Positions 49,192 to 58,434 of a stretch of 64,000 bases of DNA are shown in pieces. Positions within the stretch are counted from its first letter, which is position 1. Every line of letters begins with the position of its first letter. A program made the translations under genes and the position numbers. The DNA comes from Candidatus Peribacteria bacterium (GTDB lineage Bacteria; Patescibacteriota; Gracilibacteria; UBA1369; UBA12463). The stretch is from NCBI GenBank assembly GCA_943355055.1, contig CALREA010000004.1, forward strand, positions 1 to 64,000. Direction: 5' to 3'. Below the pieces are notes generated by a model. That model did not search any database and was not told the DNA's origin. It saw only the letters and a list, made by a program, of their open reading frames with translations.

Positions 49192-52100
49192 CTATTTCTT
49201 CTTTTCCCCCACTATCCCCACAACCTTCCCCGCCAGCTTCACAAGGCACTCCTGAAGTTCCTCAACCCAATTCATTCCAAGTTCGGAAATCACAATCTGA
49301 AGCTTATTTCCTACAATTTGCCACTTCGGACTATAAACTAACAAATTCATAATATTCTCCGGCTTCACCTTTTTAGAAAGCTGCATGATAATCACCTGTT
49401 TATCTTTTGCCAAATGCACATTATCAGCCTTCACCTTCACTACGCCGGCTTTTTTCGCGTACAATTTCAGCTCAATAACCTTAAATAAATTCAACACCTC
49501 CTTCGGCATTTTTCCATAATCTTCAACCACATCATCTTTCAGCTCTGTTAAATACTCAAACGTATCCGCGCCGGCCATTTTTTGATACAAGCTAATTTTA
49601 TCCTTCGAACTCACAATATACGAATCCGGAACATAACAAGTCAAAGGAAGCTCTACCGACACATCCTCTTCAGCCGGCGACTTATCATCTGACTTCCCGG
49701 AATTCAAATCTTCAACCGCCTTATTCAGCATGCGTATAAAATGACTCACGCCCACGACGTTAATCACACCGCTTTGTTTCGCACCTAATATCTCGCCCGC
49801 ACCACGAATCTCTAAATCCTTCATAGCAATCTGGAATCCGCTTCCTAGCTCAGACGCCTCCACAATAGCCTTTAAACGTCGTTTCGCGTCCAATTTGAGT
49901 CTCTGCCCATGGTACAAGAAATACGCGTACGCCTGCACCTTTCCGCGACCCACGCGACCACGCAGCTGATACAGCTGTGCTAGTCCGAATCGCTCCGCAT
50001 TATTAACTAACAACGTATTTGCATTTGGAAGATCAATGCCGTTTTCAATAATCGTCGAACTTACCAGCACATCAAATTTATGTTCAGTAAATTGCAAAAT
50101 CTTCTCTTCTAGTTGTGTCGATCCCATTTGCCCATGAGCAACTCCCACGCGCGCCTCCGGAATCAACTGTCGTAATTTCTCCGCCATCGTATCGATCGTT
50201 TGCACCTTGTTATGTAAAAAATATACCTGCCCGCCACGCTGCACCTCACGCAAAATCGCATCACGAATTAACGTCATCCCAAAGCGCCTAACCTCGGTAA
50301 TGATCGGTAGACGACCCGGCGGTGGCGTCGTAATCGTCGTCACGTCCCGTAGTTTATTCAGTGCGATATTTAATGTTCGAGGGATAGGAGTCGCTGTCAA
50401 CGTCAACACATCCACACCGGTCTTAATCTTCTTAAGAGATTCCTTTTGAGAAACACCAAATCGCTGTTCCTCATCCACAATAATCAGCCCAAGATTCTTG
50501 AATTTGATATCCGGCTGTAATAATCGATGAGTACCAATAACAATATCCACTTCTCCTTTTTCCAAACGTTGTAAAACTAATTTCTGCTCCTTCGCCGGAA
50601 CAAAACGGCTCATCATTGCGATTCGTACATCAAACTGACCCATACGTTTCGTGAAGGTTTGATAGTGTTGATCTGTCAAAATCGTAATCGGAGAAATAAA
50701 CGCCACCTGTTTCCCCGCTCTCACAGCCTTGAAAGCGGCACGTACCGCCACCTCTGTCTTCCCAAAACCAACATCTCCACACACCAATCGATCCATCGGT
50801 GAAGCTTTCTCCATATCTGATTTTACATCCAAAATAGCCTTAATTTGTCCGGGTGTTTCTTCGTACGGGAACGACTCCGCGAGGAGAACCTCATCTTTAT
50901 TATCCGGAGGAAAAGCATATCCAACCGCACGTTTACGCTCGGCATATAGTTGTAATAATTCTTTGGCGATAATTTCCGTCTCTTTCTTTATCTTACTTGT
51001 AATAGAGCTCCATTCAGTAGACCCAAGTCGTGTTAATTTCGGCATGGAATCCTCGGAACCGATATATTTTCCAACCTTGTCAGCCTGATCAATCGGCACA
51101 AAAAGTTTATCATTTTCCGCGTATCCTAACTTTAAATATTCACGAGTTACATCACTAATTGTTCGCTGTTCCAAGCCAAGAAACAAAGCAATACCATGAT
51201 CCGCGTGTACCACGAAATCCCCAATCTTCAACCCGGACATTAAATCAGAAAATACTCTCTGATTATTATTCGCTGATTTTTTCTTATCATCACGGAGAAT
51301 AGAAATCTCTTTGTCAGTCAAAATTGATAATTTAATTTCCGGATTCTGAAAAGCATAAGGAAACGTATCATCCCTCCCCTCTTCAATCAGATAAATTCTA
51401 CCACCATCAGGGTGTATATCCTCAAAAACATCAGTAAAAGGAATAGTATGAGTATGAAAAATCTCTGTGAGTTGTTTCTTATTTTTTGTAAAAATCAATA
51501 CATTCCACCCGGCGGCTTTTTTACTCAGTAAATCATTTGTAAAATCAAAAAGATCTACATAGCGCAAGCTCGTGAGAAAATGAAGGTGTTGATGATTATC
51601 CCCATCCTCATTAAATAATGTAAAAGTAATACTCTTACATATCTCATAGACGTGAGAAATAAGGGAATTCCATGTGTCATATATATCATCAGTGATATCT
51701 AATTCGTCCTCAATAAATAAATAATTCTTTTGAATATAATCTGTTAATTTTCCACTCCAATTGTTATATAAAATAGAATAAAGTGTGACGCTCTTTATCT
51801 CTCTGTAAAATCCTGACTCCAGGAGAGTAATTTTCTCAATCTTATCAAAACCAATCTCTATTTGAACCGGATAAGTTAAATTAACGGGCCATACTATTAA
51901 TGTATCTCCTGTGCGGTAATATTCCCCTATTCCAACAGATTGATTATCGGAAGCAATACTATAACCACGGTCTATAAAAAGCTCAAACAAATGAACTGGA
52001 TCAATAAAATCACCCTGTGATAACATAACAGCCCTCTCGGAAAATTCCTTCACGTCAGGATACTGAAGGTAAAAATACGACGCGGGAATAACAAGAGAAC

Positions 52101-52482
52101 TAACAGTGTTAGATAAAAATCGGGATAAAAAAGACGATATTTGTATGTGATTATATCTCTTATCTTCACGACTACCCTTCTGTATATCAATACTTCCCCA
52201 ATCGTCACCCCCTCTAATATCAAGACTATAAGCCGATAAACCGATCCATCTCGGTATATCCTGAATAAAGACATCCCTTTCGGATTTATTATTCACCACC
52301 CATACTGCTTTAGTAAATTTCTCCTTGGAATTCTGGAGAATATCAGCAACCGTAAAAACCCGGGAAGAATAACCAGTAGAACCAGATAAAGTAATTGAAT
52401 TATTCTTATGGAACACATCTAAAACCCTATGATAAATAGGATAATCAAAGTGACTCATTATTGACACATACATCTTACTCAC
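49192..52482 (-). CDS. mfd: Transcription-repair coupling factor
   Basis: The protein has 1096 residues; the track start is a GTG, and an ATG three codons on (52473) is equally possible. It removes stalled RNA polymerase and recruits UvrA. The N-terminal UvrB-like region is weakly conserved. The RNA polymerase interaction domain starts GDFVVHADHGIALFLGLEQR. The RecG-like motor has CGDVGFGKTEVAVRAAF, the helicase box IVDEEQRFGV and TATPIPRTL, then NAERFGLAQLYQLRGRVGR and the C-terminal TRCF domain. dnaN lies 20 nt upstream, so the two may be co-transcribed. Confidence 0.95.
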   Translation of the reverse strand: MSKMYVSIMSHFDYPIYHRVLDVFHKNNSITLSGSTGYSSRVFTVADILQNSKEKFTKAVWVVNNKSERDVFIQDIPRWIGLSAYSLDIRGGDDWGSIDIQKGSREDKRYNHIQISSFLSRFLSNTVSSLVIPASYFYLQYPDVKEFSERAVMLSQGDFIDPVHLFELFIDRGYSIASDNQSVGIGEYYRTGDTLIVWPVNLTYPVQIEIGFDKIEKITLLESGFYREIKSVTLYSILYNNWSGKLTDYIQKNYLFIEDELDITDDIYDTWNSLISHVYEICKSITFTLFNEDGDNHQHLHFLTSLRYVDLFDFTNDLLSKKAAGWNVLIFTKNKKQLTEIFHTHTIPFTDVFEDIHPDGGRIYLIEEGRDDTFPYAFQNPEIKLSILTDKEISILRDDKKKSANNNQRVFSDLMSGLKIGDFVVHADHGIALFLGLEQRTISDVTREYLKLGYAENDKLFVPIDQADKVGKYIGSEDSMPKLTRLGSTEWSSITSKIKKETEIIAKELLQLYAERKRAVGYAFPPDNKDEVLLAESFPYEETPGQIKAILDVKSDMEKASPMDRLVCGDVGFGKTEVAVRAAFKAVRAGKQVAFISPITILTDQHYQTFTKRMGQFDVRIAMMSRFVPAKEQKLVLQRLEKGEVDIVIGTHRLLQPDIKFKNLGLIIVDEEQRFGVSQKESLKKIKTGVDVLTLTATPIPRTLNIALNKLRDVTTITTPPPGRLPIITEVRRFGMTLIRDAILREVQRGGQVYFLHNKVQTIDTMAEKLRQLIPEARVGVAHGQMGSTQLEEKILQFTEHKFDVLVSSTIIENGIDLPNANTLLVNNAERFGLAQLYQLRGRVGRGKVQAYAYFLYHGQRLKLDAKRRLKAIVEASELGSGFQIAMKDLEIRGAGEILGAKQSGVINVVGVSHFIRMLNKAVEDLNSGKSDDKSPAEEDVSVELPLTCYVPDSYIVSSKDKISLYQKMAGADTFEYLTELKDDVVEDYGKMPKEVLNLFKVIELKLYAKKAGVVKVKADNVHLAKDKQVIIMQLSKKVKPENIMNLLVYSPKWQIVGNKLQIVISELGMNWVEELQECLVKLAGKVVGIVGEKKK

Positions 52483-52502
52483 AAATCTTTCCTTGTTTGA
52501 AT

Positions 52503-53609
52503 TTATACTTTGAGTGGCATGATAATATAGACATAATTATCACTATTGCAAGGCTTAATCACAACAGGTGACAATTTATCATTCATTTCAATAAAAATCC
52601 TAGGGGTCCCGATAGCCGCCAATACATCAAGAAGATATTCCGAATTTAAAGCTGTTTTATTATTCTCTCCCGTTAAGGTAATACCAACCTCAGCCCTATC
52701 CTCACCAACCTTCGTCTCATCGGTGGAAATAGTTAATATACCATCATTTGTAACAGAAACTTTTACACTATTATTACTTTCTCGAGCAAAAAGACTTACT
52801 CTCCTCATATTTAATTGTAGCTCCTGAGTATCAACCTCAGCTTTAGACTTACTATCTTTTGGAATAATTCGCTCATAATCAGGAAATCGACCTTCGATAA
52901 GTCGTGAAGTAAACTCAATATCCCCTATCTTAAATAAAATTTGATTTTTAGTAATATCCACAAAAACTTCCTGTGCGGTAGTTTTTGAAAGTAACTTACT
53001 CAACTCTTGAACCGTTTTTACAGGAATAATACACTCAACCACATCTTCCCTCCCTTTCATAAGCTCAATTTTCCTCTCTGCTAAACGGTAACTATCAGTA
53101 GCTACCATTTTTAACGTATTTTTATTAACCACCATAAATACCCCGGAAAGCACCGGTCTAGAGGAGTTCTGTGAAGCCGCGAACGCAACCTGTTGAATAG
53201 CGAGATTTAAATCCTTCACAGGTAACGTCAACTCACTTCCCTTCTCAACCTGCGGAACACCTGGAAACTCATCCGCATGAATACCTTTCATTTTTGTCTG
53301 TGATTTATTAGCTTTAACAGTAAAATTAAGACCCTCCGTAGCGCTAATTTCAAGTTTTTCGTTTGGTAATAGCCCAACGTAACTCATAAGAAGTTTTGCT
53401 GGAACAGTAATAGACCCTTCATTACGAACCTCACACTCAAAAAAATAACGGACAGCTATTTCTAAATTAGTAGCTGAGAAAAATAAATTCTTCCCCTCCG
53501 CCTTAATAAGAATATTATTCAACACCGGTAATGTATTACTTGAGCTTACCGCTCTACCGACAATATCTAAAGCATCAAGAAATTTTTTCTGTTCACATAG
53601 GACTTTCAT
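52503..53609 (-). CDS. dnaN: DNA polymerase III sliding clamp (beta subunit)
   Basis: This 368-residue protein has the normal three-domain clamp length. Visible are VGRAVSSSNTLPVLNNILI near the N-terminus, VAFAASQNSSRPVLSGVFM in domain 2, ATDSYRLAERKI, and the C-terminal PVVIKPCNSDNYVYIIMPLKV, with the usual MP. It is transcribed away from the AT-rich gap proposed as oriC. A TATAAT 6 nt before the ATG implies a leaderless mRNA. Confidence 0.96.
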   Translation of the reverse strand: MKVLCEQKKFLDALDIVGRAVSSSNTLPVLNNILIKAEGKNLFFSATNLEIAVRYFFECEVRNEGSITVPAKLLMSYVGLLPNEKLEISATEGLNFTVKANKSQTKMKGIHADEFPGVPQVEKGSELTLPVKDLNLAIQQVAFAASQNSSRPVLSGVFMVVNKNTLKMVATDSYRLAERKIELMKGREDVVECIIPVKTVQELSKLLSKTTAQEVFVDITKNQILFKIGDIEFTSRLIEGRFPDYERIIPKDSKSKAEVDTQELQLNMRRVSLFARESNNSVKVSVTNDGILTISTDETKVGEDRAEVGITLTGENNKTALNSEYLLDVLAAIGTPRIFIEMNDKLSPVVIKPCNSDNYVYIIMPLKV

Positions 53610-54075
53610 GAACGTATTATATCCACCTACCTTCAGAAAACAACCTAATATCCATATTTCTTTTCTCTATCTGTTTCTCTGTTATTTTATGAATATAAAA
53701 ATAGTAGTAGATAGTGATCTATGAGTTTTACACAAAAAGTGGGTATAAGTTGTGTATAAGGTAGTAAATAGGTGAGGTGTAAGGCTGATACCGTTTTGCA
53801 CACCCGGATAATATAGTAAAAAATTAAAGTGCATATGTGTATAAGTAGAGAAGGAAAACGGCCGTTTACACAAATGTTGCAAAAGTATAAAAATAAAGTA
53901 AAGATATATTTCCCGGTAAGTATGTGGTGGGGTATATAGTGGGTAAAAGTCATAAAAATAGCTTTAATAGGGGTAAAATTAGGGAGGATGGTAATAGATG
54001 GTGTATAAAAAGATGATAACTTGGGTATATCTCACTATTTTTCTGTACTTTAAAGCTAAAGTTCGGTAAACTACG
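53610..54075. other. Candidate replication origin (AT-rich, DnaA-box-like repeats)
   Basis: This is a 466-bp gap between divergent dnaN and the RNase Y-like gene. It holds two exact TTATACACA boxes (reverse strand, 53751-53759 and 53837-53845) and single-mismatch copies at 53726-53734 and 54000-54008. The rest is AT-rich with GGGTATA/GGGTAAA repeats. Genes on both sides are read away from it. dnaA is not in the window. The ORFs listed inside are low-complexity shadows. Confidence 0.55.
53616..53643 (-). promoter_or_regulatory. dnaN promoter, leaderless arrangement
   Basis: On the minus strand, TTGTTT (53643-53638), 16 nt, TATAAT (53621-53616), then 6 nt to the dnaN ATG. Confidence 0.6.
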
Positions 54076-55620
54076 ATGGCTATGACTATTATATTTTTCA
54101 TTATCGGCGCTGTAACGATCGTATTTATTTCCCAAAAGAAAGGAATGGAGAAAGGGGAGGTAGAGAAGATTATTGACGAGAAAAAGCAAAAGGTGATGTA
54201 TGAAGTTGAGGTTTTGAAAAAAAACACACTTCAAAAAATAACCGAAATTAAAAATAGTACCGTGGAGTCGGAAAAGAGTTTTAATAAATTTCTTGAAAAA
54301 ATTGAAGAGTCTATCGCGTCCAAAGAAGAGGTGGCTACGAAACGTGAGACGAAAAACGAGGAAATGAGATTGATTATTGCCAGGGAAAATGAAGAAAAAT
54401 CAAGAATAGAAATGGAATTGAAGAAAATAGAGGGTGAGCGTATGGGGTTACTTGAGAAGAGAGCCCATAAAAACGCGGCCGATGTGAAACAGGAATTAAT
54501 ACAGACACTTGAAAATGAACTTACGGAAGATAATGAGCGTAAATTAAAAAAACTGGAGGATTATTACAAAGAGAATGCCGACAGAGAGGCAAGAAATACG
54601 GTATTAAGCGCGCTGCAAAGGCTTTCCACAGCCACCTCAAATGAGAAGAAAGGATCACAGTTAAAAGTATTGAACGATATAAATAAGCCAAATGTGGTCG
54701 GGCTAAATGCGGAAAATATTATTTTTCTTGAAGAGCAACTGGATAATGTAGATATTATTTTTAATGATTTTCCGGGAATAGTGACGATTTCACATTATAA
54801 TCTCATCACAAGACATCTTACGAAAAAAACCCTTGATAAGCTTTTTGCCTACCGTGGGCCTATTTCTAAAGCTACGGTCACAGCGAAGATAGAGGAGGCG
54901 AGAAAAGATGTTGATAGAGAATTGCTCGCGATAGGACGGGAAGCGCTCAAGAGAATGAACATCAAGCGAACGCTTCCGGATGAGTGTCTCCAGGTGATCG
55001 GCCGTCTACAATTCCGTACGAGTTATGGTCAGAATATTATGCGCCACTCATATGAGGTGGGGATATTCGCCCTTATGATGGCGTATGAATTAGGATTAGA
55101 TATTGAGACGGCAAAAATCAGTGGCTTTCTCCATGATCTCGGGAAGGCAATTGATCAGAATCCGGATATCATTGGAGCGCACGACTTCCTGACAAAAGAG
55201 CTTATGGAGAAGTATGCCTGCTTCCAGGAGTGCGAAATTCACGCGGCGTGGACGCATCATGACTCAGAGCCACCCAAGACTCCAGAGGCCTGGCTCGTGA
55301 AGGGCGCGGATGCTATCTCGGCGGGTCGTCCCGGCGCGCGCGCGGAATCACTCGATCGATATGTGGAACGTCTGAACGCGCTACAAGACATCGCTATGTC
55401 ATACGAGGGAGTTGATAAGGTATCGGCCATGTCTGCCGGAAGAGAGTTGCGGGTATTGGTAAGTCCCGGAGCGGTTCATGATAAAGAAATGCAGCCGCTA
55501 GCGGACGTTATTGCCGGCGAGATCAAAGAAAAAGTAGCCTACCCGGGATACGTTCGCGTGAATATTATTCGAACCACAAAATCAGCCGATATCGCCAGAC
55601 CACGGGCTATATCTCCATAA
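54076..55620 (+). CDS. rny: RNase Y-like membrane endoribonuclease with altered KH loop
   Basis: The protein has 514 residues; a start at the second ATG (54082) fits the -10 better. Layout is that of RNase Y: an N-terminal membrane helix (IIFFIIGAVTIVFIS), a long coiled coil (25-190), a KH region (215-275), and an HD domain (RHSYEVGIFALMMAYELGLD, GFLHDLGKAIDQ, HAAWTHHDSE, KGADAISAGRPGAR). The family KH loop GREGRNIR reads GLNAENII, losing the basic GXXG that grips RNA. HD metal residues are intact, so it is probably an active nuclease with altered RNA binding. Confidence 0.85.
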   Translation: MAMTIIFFIIGAVTIVFISQKKGMEKGEVEKIIDEKKQKVMYEVEVLKKNTLQKITEIKNSTVESEKSFNKFLEKIEESIASKEEVATKRETKNEEMRLIIARENEEKSRIEMELKKIEGERMGLLEKRAHKNAADVKQELIQTLENELTEDNERKLKKLEDYYKENADREARNTVLSALQRLSTATSNEKKGSQLKVLNDINKPNVVGLNAENIIFLEEQLDNVDIIFNDFPGIVTISHYNLITRHLTKKTLDKLFAYRGPISKATVTAKIEEARKDVDRELLAIGREALKRMNIKRTLPDECLQVIGRLQFRTSYGQNIMRHSYEVGIFALMMAYELGLDIETAKISGFLHDLGKAIDQNPDIIGAHDFLTKELMEKYACFQECEIHAAWTHHDSEPPKTPEAWLVKGADAISAGRPGARAESLDRYVERLNALQDIAMSYEGVDKVSAMSAGRELRVLVSPGAVHDKEMQPLADVIAGEIKEKVAYPGYVRVNIIRTTKSADIARPRAISP

Positions 55621-55645
55621 TCACTATTCCTAACCCTCCCTCACT

Positions 55646-55933
55646 ATGTCAGACGAGAAAAAAATTACCAAAGCCGTTGATAAGCTCGTTATGGGGCTCA
55701 TTATTGGTGGTGCCGTTGGTTCAGTCCTCGGCATGGCGTTTTCACCAAAATCAGGAAAAGAAAATAGAGATGTAGTGAAGAATAAGGTAGAGAGCCTGAA
55801 GGAGGTAGCGAGTGAGGTGAAACATGATTTCATGAAAGAGCATAAGAAAGAGATACATTCAGCGAAGAAGGGGTTATTTTCTATTATAAAAAGAACATTT
55901 CATTCAAAAAAGAAGAAAATCCCTCATGAATAA
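55646..55933 (+). CDS. YtxH-type small membrane protein
   Basis: The 95-residue protein has one Gly-rich membrane helix (LVMGLIIGGAVGSVLGMAFSPKSGKENR), the YtxH signature with the SPKSGKE motif, followed by a Lys-rich amphipathic tail. Such proteins are linked to envelope stress, function unsettled. It overlaps the VanW gene by 8 nt. Confidence 0.75.
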   Translation: MSDEKKITKAVDKLVMGLIIGGAVGSVLGMAFSPKSGKENRDVVKNKVESLKEVASEVKHDFMKEHKKEIHSAKKGLFSIIKRTFHSKKKKIPHE

Positions 55934-57536
55934 AATGAAAATAGCGGGATGGATTATGAAGGGTGTTTTTGCGGCACTTCTTATTTTAATCCTGAGTTTT
56001 TCGATCGCGTTCGCTGTATATACCAAGTCGATCCAGCGGCAGTACGAAGCGAAAAAGGCAGAATTTATGCGAACAGGAATAGCCGTTCATTTTGCGGACA
56101 AAAGCATAAGAGTAAGCCCGATCGATGTAGTAACATTCAACGACAGAGTGCAGGAATCATTAACTATCCCCTCTCTTGAGAAAAAATCCGCCACACTGCA
56201 GCGGATAAAAGGACAGTTCAAAATAGAACCGGAAATTATAGGCTATCGGCTCGATAGAGAGGCGCTCATGAATGATCTGCAGGGCAGAATACGAACATTC
56301 TCACCTGCTCCGATCATTGTAAAATTAACCAACGAATCTCCGGAAATTCTACAATCGGATTTTCAATTACATCTTCCTGTTATTCAGAAAAAACTCAATA
56401 CGCCCATACTCGCTACATCAAAAGATTTCAATTTTACGCTACGCCTCAGGGATCATATGGATTTTATCGAGTTTCGCAAAAGTGCCGACAAGGGCGTCGA
56501 TATGGAAATAACATTGGTAAAAGATCTATTCTCGCAATTCGTTACGCGAGAGTGGTCGAGAATAATTGATCAACCTGCGGTACCGGTTAAAATATCAAAA
56601 AAAGATGATAAGCGGTTGCATTTCGAGGGAAAAGGAAAAAACGGAAGGACGGTAAATGTCGAGGAGCTGCGGAGCATCATGAATATAGCTCTCCTTAGCG
56701 ATATTACGAAAATTGAGTTACCAATTGATGAGAAGCCATTTGATGTCGTCACTTCTCCCGAGGTGGCGGCTATGGGGATCAAAGAAGTCTTGAGTATCGG
56801 CCATACGACCTATTACAGCTCCCCCGCTAATCGTATGTATAATATCGGCGTGGGGATGAAGAAGTTTGATGGGGTGATTATTCCGCAAGGGGGGATTTTT
56901 TCTTTCAATGAAAATTTAGGGAAAGTCGATGGAAGTAGCGGATTTTTGAAGGAGCTTGTGATCAAGCCGGAAGGCACGATTCCTGAGTTTGGAGGTGGTC
57001 TGTGTCAGGTTTCCACGACGGCCTATCGGGCGGCCCTGTACGCGGGCCTGACCGTCACCGAGCGCACGCCCCACTCCTATGCCGTGGGCTATTATTCCCA
57101 GGTGGGCGGACATGGTATCGACGCGACGATTTATCCGGGATCGCGTGATTTGAAATTCAAGAACGACACACCGGGCGCTATCAGCATGCAGGCGTATTCA
57201 GAAGGGCCTGAGGCGTATTTTATTCTCTATGGAATAAATGATGGCCGTACCGTAACAATGGAGGGCCCTACGATCACCAATCGCCATAGCGATGGCAGCA
57301 CCGAGACCACCAAGACCACTACTCTGCCAGTAGGAACAACACAGCAGATAGAGAAGGCTCACCAGGGCTTCGATACGATATGGTATCGCTATGTCACGCT
57401 TCCCGGAGGATTGGCCACAAAGGAAGAAATCACCAGTAAGTATAGGGCCACAAAAAACAGATTCCTCGTCGGCGCCACCGCGGAAGAAATAGTCGCACAG
57501 CCGACAAACAAGTCTGCGCCCGGGTTTAAAGACTAA
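55926..57536 (+). CDS. VanW-family cell-wall-associated protein
   Basis: The protein has 536 residues with an N-terminal membrane anchor (GVFAALLILILSFSIAFAVY), putative peptidoglycan-binding repeats (to about 290), and the VanW core from 300: SSPANRMYNIGVGMKKFDGVIIPQGGIFSFNENLG, GGGLCQVSTTAYRAALYAGL, ERTPHSYAVGYY, then a beta-rich tail. VanW proteins occur with vancomycin resistance genes and widely elsewhere; their reaction is unknown. A repeat-derived terminator follows. Confidence 0.88.
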   Translation: MNKMKIAGWIMKGVFAALLILILSFSIAFAVYTKSIQRQYEAKKAEFMRTGIAVHFADKSIRVSPIDVVTFNDRVQESLTIPSLEKKSATLQRIKGQFKIEPEIIGYRLDREALMNDLQGRIRTFSPAPIIVKLTNESPEILQSDFQLHLPVIQKKLNTPILATSKDFNFTLRLRDHMDFIEFRKSADKGVDMEITLVKDLFSQFVTREWSRIIDQPAVPVKISKKDDKRLHFEGKGKNGRTVNVEELRSIMNIALLSDITKIELPIDEKPFDVVTSPEVAAMGIKEVLSIGHTTYYSSPANRMYNIGVGMKKFDGVIIPQGGIFSFNENLGKVDGSSGFLKELVIKPEGTIPEFGGGLCQVSTTAYRAALYAGLTVTERTPHSYAVGYYSQVGGHGIDATIYPGSRDLKFKNDTPGAISMQAYSEGPEAYFILYGINDGRTVTMEGPTITNRHSDGSTETTKTTTLPVGTTQQIEKAHQGFDTIWYRYVTLPGGLATKEEITSKYRATKNRFLVGATAEEIVAQPTNKSAPGFKD

Positions 57537-57538
57537 CA

Positions 57539-57600
57539 GACACGAACGGAGTGACACCCTAGCAGGGGCGTCCCTTGGGGAGTGTTCGGATCCCGTCCCC
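57539..57600 (+). repeat. Compound palindromic element (types A and B) acting as terminator
   Basis: It contains an imperfect GACACGAACGGAGTGAC, then the type B core (ACACCCTAGCAGGGGCG, TCCCTTGGGG; 57554-57585), then TTCGGATCCCG like the element at 8466. GGGGA...TCCCC followed by TTTTT can form a terminator between convergent genes. Confidence 0.65.
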
Positions 57601-57603
57601 TTT

Positions 57604-58410
57604 TTATATTAACGATGTATTCTCCGATTCGGTCTCCTCAACCCCGCTCTTATTATCAATACGCTTCAGGAGTACCCGCGCGGTTTTGCGGAGTGGACTC
57701 TTCGCTCCTTCATGTTTCAAAATATTTTGAACGATAGTTCGCGCCGGGACGAGATCTCCCATATCGCAATACGTTTCCGCCAATAGAAGCCGATAGTCAT
57801 TGTGCTGGGGGTCGAGGTGAAACGCGTTCTGTATCGCATTAACGGCGGATGGATAATCTTCCAATTCTCGATACACGTGAGCCAAGCTGATATGCCTCGC
57901 CGCGCGATGTGGGTCGAGAGCGATCGCCTCTTTGTACACGTTTTTTGCCTCTTCGAAATTTCGCTGCATGTAGAGTGCCATCCCCAGGTTGGACAAAGCG
58001 AGAGGATCCTGTTGAGAAATAGTAAGTACTTTTCGGAATATCGCTTCGGCTTTTTTCGCCAGCTGTTTTTTGAGATAAATTAACCCGAGTCGCATGTTCG
58101 TTTCGACGTGTTCATCATCAAGCGAAAGCACCTGAATATAAAATCGTTCCGCCTCATCCAGATCGCCATTTTCGAAGTACGCCTCCGCGCTCATAAAATT
58201 GTCTTTCAGTGTTTTTTGCTGATCAGGGGTAAGGAGAAGCATCTCAACTTGCTGTTCTTTTTCCTCCTGTTTTTCGGTAACTCTCTTCACGTGAAGACGC
58301 TGGAGCATTTCTTTCGCCCAAGAACCCTTTTGCTGTAACTCAAGGTGTTTTTTCCAATATATGAGAGCCAATCCGATGGCGGATCCGAAACCGAGTAAAA
58401 AATAGATCAT
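57604..58410 (-). CDS. Membrane-anchored TPR protein
   Basis: The 268-residue protein has an N-terminal membrane helix (IYFLLGFGSAIGLALIYW), a short coiled segment, and four to five TPR units from residue 75, such as AEAYFENGDLDEAERFYIQVLSLDDEHVE, ALSNLGMALYMQRNFEEAKNVYKEAIALDP, and HISLAHVYRELEDYPSAVNAIQNAFHLDP. TPRs scaffold protein complexes, so it may assemble an envelope machine, but no partner is visible. It ends in the SGVEETESENTS tail. Convergent with VanW and 24 nt downstream of holB. Confidence 0.85.
   Translation of the reverse strand: MIYFLLGFGSAIGLALIYWKKHLELQQKGSWAKEMLQRLHVKRVTEKQEEKEQQVEMLLLTPDQQKTLKDNFMSAEAYFENGDLDEAERFYIQVLSLDDEHVETNMRLGLIYLKKQLAKKAEAIFRKVLTISQQDPLALSNLGMALYMQRNFEEAKNVYKEAIALDPHRAARHISLAHVYRELEDYPSAVNAIQNAFHLDPQHNDYRLLLAETYCDMGDLVPARTIVQNILKHEGAKSPLRKTARVLLKRIDNKSGVEETESENTSLI
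58284..58297. repeat. Palindrome TCTTCACGTGAAGA, copy 3 of 3, inside the TPR gene
   Basis: Identical 14-bp core to 2228-2241 and 6097-6110. It is read as Leu-His-Val-Lys within the TPR protein and lies 4.2 kb from the proposed oriC. Confidence 0.6.
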
Positions 58411-58434
58411 AGCGGGGTGCAGTATACCTCCAAT

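Noticed and set aside
53682-54234. Four minus-strand ORFs in and next to the dnaN/rny gap
   Set aside because: They are hydrophobic low-complexity translations of AT-rich DNA overlapping the oriC candidate and the RNase Y-like gene.
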